Below, in pieces: positions 16,023 through 19,233 of a stretch of 19,233 nt of DNA (within the stretch, counting starts at the first letter, position 1; each line of letters begins with the position of its first letter). The notes below the pieces were generated by a model that searched no databases, was not told the DNA's origin, and was given only the letters and a program-made list of their open reading frames with translations. Source of the stretch: Gallionella sp. (lineage in GTDB: Bacteria > Pseudomonadota > Gammaproteobacteria > Burkholderiales > Gallionellaceae); assembly GCA_017880945.1 (NCBI GenBank), contig JADGRM010000007.1, positions 1 to 19,233 of the forward strand. The letters run 5' to 3'. Position numbers and translations under genes: made by a program.

Positions 16023-16667
16023 CTAGGCACGCTTTTTCAGCACCTGATCCACCAGCCCGTATTTGACTGAATCTTCCGCACTCAGGAAGTTGTCGCGATC
16101 GGTATCGCGCTCAATCGTTTCTACCGTTTGCCCGGTATGCTGAGCCAGCATCTGGTTGAGCCTCTGTTTCAGATATAAGATTTCGCGCGCATGTATTTCA
16201 ATATCCGAAGCCTGACCGCGAAAGCCGCCCATAGGCTGGTGGATCATCACGCGCGAATTGGGCAGGCAGAAACGCTTGCCCTTCTCGCCCGCCGCCAGCA
16301 GGAAAGAACCCATGCTGGCAGCCTGACCGATGCACAAGGTACTGATATCCGGCTTTATGAATTGCATGGTGTCGTAGATCGCCATCCCGGCGGTCACCGA
16401 ACCACCAGGGGAGTTGATATAAAAGTGAATATCCTTATCGGGATTTTCCGATTCCAGAAAAAGCATTTGCGCCACGATCAGATTCGCACTGTGATCATTG
16501 ACTTCTCCAACCAGAAACACCACCCGCTCTTTGAGCAAGCGCGAATAAATGTCATATGCCCTCTCGCCACGCCCGCTGGTCTCGACGACCATGGGAATCA
16601 GACCGATGTTTTGAGGCTCCTGATAGTGCGTCATGCCGATATTTTGCGGAACTTGATAATGCGTCAT
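16023..16667 (-). CDS. clpP: ATP-dependent Clp protease proteolytic subunit ClpP
   Basis: Tetradecameric serine peptidase that degrades substrates delivered by ClpX. The 214 residues contain the full catalytic triad: S118 (GQAASMGS), H143 (MIHQPMGG) and D192 (TDRDNF). The E. coli precursor has 207 residues. The start lies one base after the tig stop (TAATATG), and GGGAAG inside the last tig codons serves as ribosome binding site at about 8 nt. The N-terminus is unusual: residues 1-11 (MTHYQVPQNIG) are repeated as residues 12-22 (MTHYQEPQNIG). The second Met has no Shine-Dalgarno sequence in front of it, so the longer form is probably made, unless internal starts occur. The rest is canonical. 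Confidence 0.97.
   Translation of the reverse strand: MTHYQVPQNIGMTHYQEPQNIGLIPMVVETSGRGERAYDIYSRLLKERVVFLVGEVNDHSANLIVAQMLFLESENPDKDIHFYINSPGGSVTAGMAIYDTMQFIKPDISTLCIGQAASMGSFLLAAGEKGKRFCLPNSRVMIHQPMGGFRGQASDIEIHAREILYLKQRLNQMLAQHTGQTVETIERDTDRDNFLSAEDSVKYGLVDQVLKKRA
16602..16667 (-). repeat. 33-bp tandem duplication in the 5' end of clpP
   Basis: Units 16635-16667 and 16602-16634 each encode 11 residues and differ at 7 of 33 bases. Six of eleven codons differ, but only one change alters the protein (V6 against E17). The excess of silent differences shows the duplication is not recent and that both copies have been under protein-level constraint. Confidence 0.9.
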
Positions 16668-16668
16668 A

Positions 16669-17970
16669 TTAGGTACTTCCCATCAGTTCATTGAATATTG
16701 CCTGTTTGTCGGCGGTCTTGGCCTGGCCCATTGTCCAGATCATCACATTCTCTTCCAGCACGATATGCTCAACCTCCTGCATGCGATTTGGATCGGTGGC
16801 ATACCAGCGAATCACTTCTTCAGGATGATCGAAACTTTGCGCATATTCCCTGATAAAGCTTTTGACCTGCTCGGATTTGGCTGTCAAATCGTGCTTCTGC
16901 ACCAGATGCGCGAGAATCAGCCCAAGCTTGACGCGTTTCTCGCCACGCTCCATGAATAATTCCGGGGGCAAAGAAACCCCCTTCATCTTCATTCCCCGCG
17001 ACTCCATATCCCGTGCGGTTTGCTGAATCAGGATTTGCACCTCTTCATCTACCAGCACCTTGGGCACATCAAACCTGGCGACTCTCAATAACGCAGCCAT
17101 CGCCGCATCCTTGTTTCGCGCCTTCAAGCGGCGCGATACCTCGCTCATCAAATTACTGCGGATCTCGTCACGCAAATTGCCTACATCACCATCAGAGATG
17201 CCGACAGATTTGGCAAATTCAGCATCCAGTTCCGGCAGCTTTGCTGCTTCGACACTGTTCAAAGTGATCGAGAAGTTAACTTTCTTGCCCGCCACTTCCT
17301 TGCTGCGGTAATCTTCCGGAAAAGTCAGATCAAAAGACTTGGTTTCGCCTGCTTTCATGCCGATAGCAGCCGCTTCGAATTCCGGCAACATGCCACCAGC
17401 GCCCAACACCACCGGGAAGTCCTTTGCCTCACCGCCAGAAAATACTTCACCGTTCAGTTTGCCGGTGAAATCGATGTTCACTCTATCGTCAGCTTGAGCC
17501 GCGCGATTGACTTTCTCGAACGTGGCGCGCTGCTTGCGCAATGTTGCAATGGTGTTATCCACATCTTCCTGGGTCAACTCATAAACCAGGCGCTCTATCA
17601 CTTCGCCCGACAAGTCGCCCACCACCACCTCCGGATACACTTCGAAAGTCGCGCTGTATTCGATCTGATCGGCATTCAAGTCCTTGGTCTTGATTTCAAA
17701 TTTAGGGAAGCCCGCCACCCTCAGATTATTGTTTTGTGCTGCCTCGGTGAACGAACGCTGCAGGGCATCACCCAAGACTTCTTGCCGGGCTTGCGCGCCG
17801 TAGAATTGCTCGACGATCTTCGCAGGAACTTTACCGGGGCGGAAACCGGCGATCTTCACGCTTCTTCCGATGTTTTTCAGACGAGCAGAAACCTGGCTGT
17901 GTATGACTTGTTGGGGAATGAATGCGTTCAGACGACGTTCTAACGCGCTTACAGTTTCTACGCTGGGCAT
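16669..17970 (-). CDS. tig: Trigger factor
   Basis: Ribosome-associated chaperone and peptidyl-prolyl isomerase that meets nascent chains at the exit tunnel. The 433 residues show the N-terminal ribosome-binding domain with the signature GFRPGKVP (42-49). The FKBP-like isomerase domain lies at about 160-240 (VNIDFTGKLNGEVFSGG), and the C-terminal helical arms at about 245-425. The ATG at 17970-17968 is preceded by AAGGA at about 8 nt. It is the first protein gene of a tig-clpP-clpX run and begins 34 bp after tRNA-Leu, with no promoter visible in the gap. Length is normal. Confidence 0.97.
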   Translation of the reverse strand: MPSVETVSALERRLNAFIPQQVIHSQVSARLKNIGRSVKIAGFRPGKVPAKIVEQFYGAQARQEVLGDALQRSFTEAAQNNNLRVAGFPKFEIKTKDLNADQIEYSATFEVYPEVVVGDLSGEVIERLVYELTQEDVDNTIATLRKQRATFEKVNRAAQADDRVNIDFTGKLNGEVFSGGEAKDFPVVLGAGGMLPEFEAAAIGMKAGETKSFDLTFPEDYRSKEVAGKKVNFSITLNSVEAAKLPELDAEFAKSVGISDGDVGNLRDEIRSNLMSEVSRRLKARNKDAAMAALLRVARFDVPKVLVDEEVQILIQQTARDMESRGMKMKGVSLPPELFMERGEKRVKLGLILAHLVQKHDLTAKSEQVKSFIREYAQSFDHPEEVIRWYATDPNRMQEVEHIVLEENVMIWTMGQAKTADKQAIFNELMGST

Positions 17971-18004
17971 ACTGCATTTCCTTGAAATTAAGTTGAATTG
18001 TGGC

Positions 18005-18089
18005 TGGTGCGAAAGGAGAGACTCGAACTCTCACGCCTTGCGGCGCTGGAACCTAAATCCAGTGCGTCTACCAATTCCGCCACTTTCGC
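18005..18089 (-). tRNA. tRNA-Leu (TAG)
   Basis: An 85-nt class II tRNA with an encoded CCA end. The acceptor stem is GCGAAAG paired with CTTTCGC, the anticodon loop is TTTAGGT with anticodon TAG, and it has a long variable arm. No terminator follows before tig, so the tRNA is probably cut from the tig transcript. Confidence 0.97.
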
Positions 18090-18114
18090 GCTGTTTGCTT
18101 CCAGCTTTGGACGG

Positions 18115-18123
18115 ATTATATCA
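18115..18123 (-). promoter_or_regulatory. Extended -10 promoter for tRNA-Leu and tig
   Basis: Minus-strand TGATATAAT is an extended -10 (TGn followed by a perfect TATAAT, 18120-18115). It lies immediately after the acuI-type gene and 26 bp before the tRNA-Leu 5' end. No good -35 hexamer is seen at 16-18 bp, which extended -10 promoters can tolerate. Confidence 0.55.
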
Positions 18124-19233
18124 CTAACCTGCCGCTTTTATTTCGACCACCGAACGCCCGCGCAGCTTGCTTTGCAGCAGCAATGGGAAAACTTGTGGCA
18201 ACTCGGCGAATGGCACGGTATGCGCCACCTGAGCCAACAACTTCGGACGCAAACCTGTCCTGATGGAACTACTGATATGACTACTAGCCATCTGACTAGT
18301 CTGTCCAACTTCGACAGCTAAGTCATTGGTTATAGCCAATCGACTAGGCTGGCAAACAACGCCAGCCGAGTCGCTGGTTATGAGCCCAGACGAAGGGTCT
18401 GTCGCCAGCCTTTGCCATATTTGGCGACGCACTGGCATCGCTGTGGCGGCCGAGTCGATACCAATCAGGCGCACGCCGCGCAGGATGAACGGCAGCACCG
18501 TGGTATTCAATTCGATACCGCCTGCGTTGCCGAAGCTGGCGATCACACCGTTCTGCTGCATGGTGCGCGTCAGCCAAGCCAGGGTCTCCCCTCCCACCGC
18601 ATCCAGTGCACCGGCCCACTGCGCTTTCTCCATCGGACGAGTACCCATCACCATATCTTTGCGCGACAATATTTCGCTCGCGCCCAGCGATTTCAGATAT
18701 TCGTGTTCGGAATCTTTCCCGGTCAGCGCGACCACGTGATAGCCCAATTGTGCCAGCATCAGGATAGCCAGACTCGCCACCCCGCCGGTCGCACCGGTCA
18801 CGATCACCTTGCCATTCCCGGGACGCAATTCGTTTTGTTCGAGGCGATGAATGGACAGCGCTGCGGTGAATCCAGCCGTACCCAATGCCATCGCATCGAA
18901 CAGAGACAATCCCTGCGGCAGCGGCAGCACCCAATCGGCCGGGACACGCACATATTCGGCATAACCGCCGTCATGCGCCACGCCCATGTCATAGCCCGTT
19001 ACCAGAACCTCGTCACCGACCTTGAAGCGCGCATCGGATGAACTCGCCACCGCTCCCGAGACATCGATGCCTCCCACACACGGAAAACGGCGTATCACCT
19101 TGCCCGTACCGGTGGCGGCGAGCGCGTCCTTGTAATTGACGCTGGAGTAATGCGCCTGTATGACGACCTCGCCGGGATCGAGATCATCCAGCGTCAGTTC
19201 GACGAAACGCCCAGCGGATTTGCCGTCTTGTTC
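18124..19233 (-). CDS. acuI: AcuI/YhdH-family NADPH-dependent oxidoreductase (acrylyl-CoA reductase-like), 5' end missing, with in-frame insert
   Basis: Zinc-independent medium-chain dehydrogenase. AcuI/YhdH enzymes reduce acrylyl-CoA to propionyl-CoA with NADPH in the cytoplasm. The open frame runs off the right edge. An internal GTG at 19098 is not the start, because the upstream 45 codons match the family (for example SSVNYKDALA). About 8-10 residues should be missing. Visible features are YKDALA, the nucleotide-binding VTGATGGVAS and the C-terminal KLRGRSVVEI. The 369 visible residues exceed the usual 325-330 total because of a 48-residue in-frame insert (18256-18399 by codons) after the RRQIWQRLAT segment. 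Outside the insert the sequence is intact, so the gene may still be functional. It ends with TAG just before the tRNA-Leu promoter. Confidence 0.85.
   Translation of the reverse strand, partial: EQDGKSAGRFVELTLDDLDPGEVVIQAHYSSVNYKDALAATGTGKVIRRFPCVGGIDVSGAVASSSDARFKVGDEVLVTGYDMGVAHDGGYAEYVRVPADWVLPLPQGLSLFDAMALGTAGFTAALSIHRLEQNELRPGNGKVIVTGATGGVASLAILMLAQLGYHVVALTGKDSEHEYLKSLGASEILSRKDMVMGTRPMEKAQWAGALDAVGGETLAWLTRTMQQNGVIASFGNAGGIELNTTVLPFILRGVRLIGIDSAATAMPVRRQIWQRLATDPSSGLITSDSAGVVCQPSRLAITNDLAVEVGQTSQMASSHISSSIRTGLRPKLLAQVAHTVPFAELPQVFPLLLQSKLRGRSVVEIKAAG
18255..18403 (-). mobile_element. Palindromic in-frame insertion within the acuI-type gene
   Basis: Relative to the family, 144 extra bp separate QRLAT from GLRPKLLAQ. 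The 5-bp word GACAG (coding strand) occurs at 18403-18399 and 18259-18255, exactly 144 bp apart. This is what a 139-bp insertion with a 5-bp target duplication would leave. Removing it restores ACA-GGT (T-G) with the frame intact. The insert has no stop in the gene frame and codes for a Ser/Thr/Ala-rich, low-complexity-looking segment. It is made of consecutive short hairpins. I recognise no known element; the concept resembles Rickettsia palindromic elements. Confidence 0.7.
18277..18372 (-). repeat. Two 48-bp hairpin units in tandem
   Basis: Units 18325-18372 and 18277-18324 are identical at 32 of 48 positions and both start GACT on the coding strand. Each holds two hairpins. Hairpin A: GGCTGGC/GCCAGCC (18347-18353, 18361-18367) in one unit and CTGTC/GACAG (18301-18305, 18313-18317) in the other. 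Hairpin B: ATTGG/CCAAT (18325-18329, 18336-18340) and ATGACTA/TAGCCAT (18277-18291, one G-U-type pair). At equivalent stem positions a G-C pair (18352-18362) is replaced by T-A (18304-18314). A partial third unit with CAGAC/GTCTG lies at 18387-18401. Confidence 0.75.

Noticed and set aside
18255..18403. CRISPR-like array (48-bp periodic repeats)
   Set aside because: There are only two diverged units with no spacer/repeat distinction, inside an open reading frame; not a CRISPR.
18124..19098. Start of the acuI-type protein at the GTG at 19098
   Set aside because: The frame continues to the window edge with family-typical residues (YKDALA), so 19098 is internal and the real start is outside.

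Overview
The window looks like a stretch of betaproteobacterial core chromosome with an accessory segment ending at its left edge. Protein sequences (Lon, ClpX, ClpP, trigger factor, HU, CcmA-I) are of betaproteobacterial type. The style suggests Nitrosomonadales, perhaps an iron-oxidiser-like (Gallionellaceae) lineage, but that finer placement is only an impression. Every protein gene called here lies on the minus strand.

Layout, left to right. Positions 1-1120 are non-coding-looking DNA with recombinase-site-like inverted repeats. They end exactly at a 3' fragment of a tRNA-Asn gene (1121-1168) that still has its terminator. The simplest reading is that this is the distal end (attR-like) of an element integrated into tRNA-Asn, with the rest of the element to the left. 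Positions 1537-8625 hold a complete cytochrome c maturation operon (System I), read right to left as ccmA-B-C-D-E-F-G-H-I. It has a good sigma-70 promoter before ccmA and a strong terminator after ccmI, and most genes overlap or nearly touch. The 56-residue ccmD is included. About 700 bp without a recognisable gene follows (8626-9330).

Positions 9331-18123 are a protein-quality-control block: ppiD (periplasmic folding chaperone), tRNA-Asp and tRNA-Val behind hupB, lon, clpX, clpP and tig, with tRNA-Leu upstream of tig. The order tig-clpP-clpX-lon-hupB-ppiD is the classical proteobacterial arrangement. A textbook-like sigma-32 (heat-shock) promoter precedes lon. A REP-like palindrome sits between clpX and lon.

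At the right edge, running off the window, is an acuI/yhdH-type quinone oxidoreductase-family gene. Its C-terminal part is interrupted by an in-frame insert of 144 bp. The insert is built from 48-bp units of paired small hairpins and is flanked by a 5-bp direct repeat spaced exactly 144 bp. It adds 48 residues without a stop codon. It behaves like a protein-coding palindromic mobile repeat, similar in concept to Rickettsia palindromic elements, and is the most unusual object in the window. A second oddity is an 11-residue tandem duplication at the N-terminus of ClpP.
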